Assembly (NCBI GenBank): GCA_024762375.1 | Contig: JANTHQ010000016.1 | Coordinates: forward strand, 1 to 14,594 | Source: Anaerolineaceae bacterium | GTDB lineage: Bacteria > Chloroflexota > Anaerolineae > 4572-78 | Length of the DNA: 14,594 nt | Reading direction: 5' to 3' | Part shown: one piece after another, positions 14,022 to 14,594 of the stretch | How the letters are laid out: the number at the start of each line of letters is the position of its first letter | Position numbering within the stretch: the stretch's first letter is position 1 | The notes under the pieces: model-generated | The model's input: the letters and a program-made list of their open reading frames with translations, nothing else | Databases searched by the model: none | What the model was told of the DNA's origin: nothing | Position numbers and translations under genes: made by a program

Positions 14022-14594
14022 TCATTCGGCTGCGACAACCGTTGTCGAATCAGTTTCTACCCGTCTTTTCCCCCCGCCACGAGCCATCCACAGTATCGTG
14101 AAAACCAGCGCCAGCGCCATAATGACTGCGCCGGTGGTGTATGGCAGTGCGATATTAATGTCAAACACGAATCCAGCCCAAGTTGGCCCCACGATTCGCC
14201 CCAAACTCATAAACGAGTTGTGCAACCCCAGCGAAACCCCCTGCTCGCTGCGGGCGCTCTGTTGCGAAATCATCGATGCCAGCACGGGGCGCAGCAGTGC
14301 ATTTCCCAACACAAAAAACGATGTCGTGAGCATCACGGTAACCATCGAATTGGCCAGCAACATCAGCACGAATCCCACCGCACTGACCAGCAATGCCCCC
14401 TGCATCACGCGTGTTTCGCCCCAGCGCTTTGTCAACTTTCCGGTAAAACCGCCCTGCATCACCGCAGATGTAATACCCACCACCATCAAAATCGAACCAA
14501 CCTGACTCGGCCCGTAACCATACCGTTCCAAAGCGAAAAGCCCAAAAATACCCTCAAAATTGGTCAGCCCAAAACTGACCAAAAATGACATAAA
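14022..14594 (-). CDS. MFS transporter, C-terminal half (5' end beyond window)
   Basis: The C-terminal part of an inner-membrane MFS transporter; the frame is open through the right window edge. The Met at 14591 is preceded by an in-frame Phe codon and has no Shine-Dalgarno visible, so it is probably internal. Six hydrophobic segments are present, matching helices 7-12. Motifs include GKLTKRWGE after the second of these helices (a motif-A relative) and the QGVSLGLHNSFMSLGRIVGPTWAG stretch, here abbreviated to its key QG...G...SL...GP...G pattern. That pattern is common in the TetA/MdtG-like DHA1 group of drug/proton antiporters. The tail after the last helix is short and basic (GGGKRR). It is unrelated in detail to the Fsr-type transporter at the left edge. 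Substrate is unknown. Confidence 0.88.
   Translation of the reverse strand, partial: FMSFLVSFGLTNFEGIFGLFALERYGYGPSQVGSILMVVGITSAVMQGGFTGKLTKRWGETRVMQGALLVSAVGFVLMLLANSMVTVMLTTSFFVLGNALLRPVLASMISQQSARSEQGVSLGLHNSFMSLGRIVGPTWAGFVFDINIALPYTTGAVIMALALVFTILWMARGGGKRRVETDSTTVVAAE

Overview
The window looks like ordinary chromosome of a free-living bacterium, most likely a member of Chloroflexota (Anaerolineae or Caldilineae type). This rests on the mix of genes and not on any marker. There are two lipoproteins with Pro/Thr-rich segments, one carrying two LysM domains and one joining DUF348, G5 and a beta-propeller. There are also a large soluble hybrid kinase and a MutS that begins with TTG. No rRNA, tRNA, CRISPR array, transposase or phage gene was seen. 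All genes have similar base composition, so nothing stands out as recently acquired.

Layout from left to right. (1) 1-1064, minus: a fosmidomycin-resistance-type MFS exporter, cut by the window edge at its C-terminus. (2) 1196-1630, minus: an orphan single-domain response regulator with its own terminator. (3) 1755-7723, plus: a strong sigma70 promoter, mutS, two back-to-back minisatellites, a DUF348-G5-propeller lipoprotein, and a receiver/pseudo-receiver/histidine kinase whose start overlaps the lipoprotein end by 20 bp. (4) 7925-9556, plus: a chemoreceptor without an extracellular sensor domain, flanked by copies of a hairpin-forming intergenic repeat. (5) 11454-9706, minus: a two-gene operon of a metallo-beta-lactamase-fold hydrolase and an XdhC/CoxI-family protein, with a good promoter and a possible operator. 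(6) 11625-12287, plus: a LysM lipoprotein with its own promoter and terminator. (7) 12368-13901, plus: a NUDIX ADP-ribose pyrophosphatase-like gene and an NrnA-type DHH/DHHA1 phosphoesterase. (8) 14022-14594, minus: the C-terminal half of a second MFS transporter, cut by the right edge.

The genes fall into small functional groups. The mutS transcript may run into a cell-envelope lipoprotein and a cytoplasmic phosphorelay protein; the overlap of the last two is the best-supported functional link in the window. The NUDIX-NrnA pair fits clean-up of nucleotide and nanoRNA debris. The XdhC-MBL pair lacks any molybdenum hydroxylase partner here. No complete new defence or mobile system is visible. 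The unusual material is mostly non-coding: the 8-bp and 7-bp tandem repeats after mutS, the variable-tip hairpin family around the chemoreceptor, and two places where a terminator and a promoter share the same bases. Every intergenic gap is shorter than about 210 bp and is described below.
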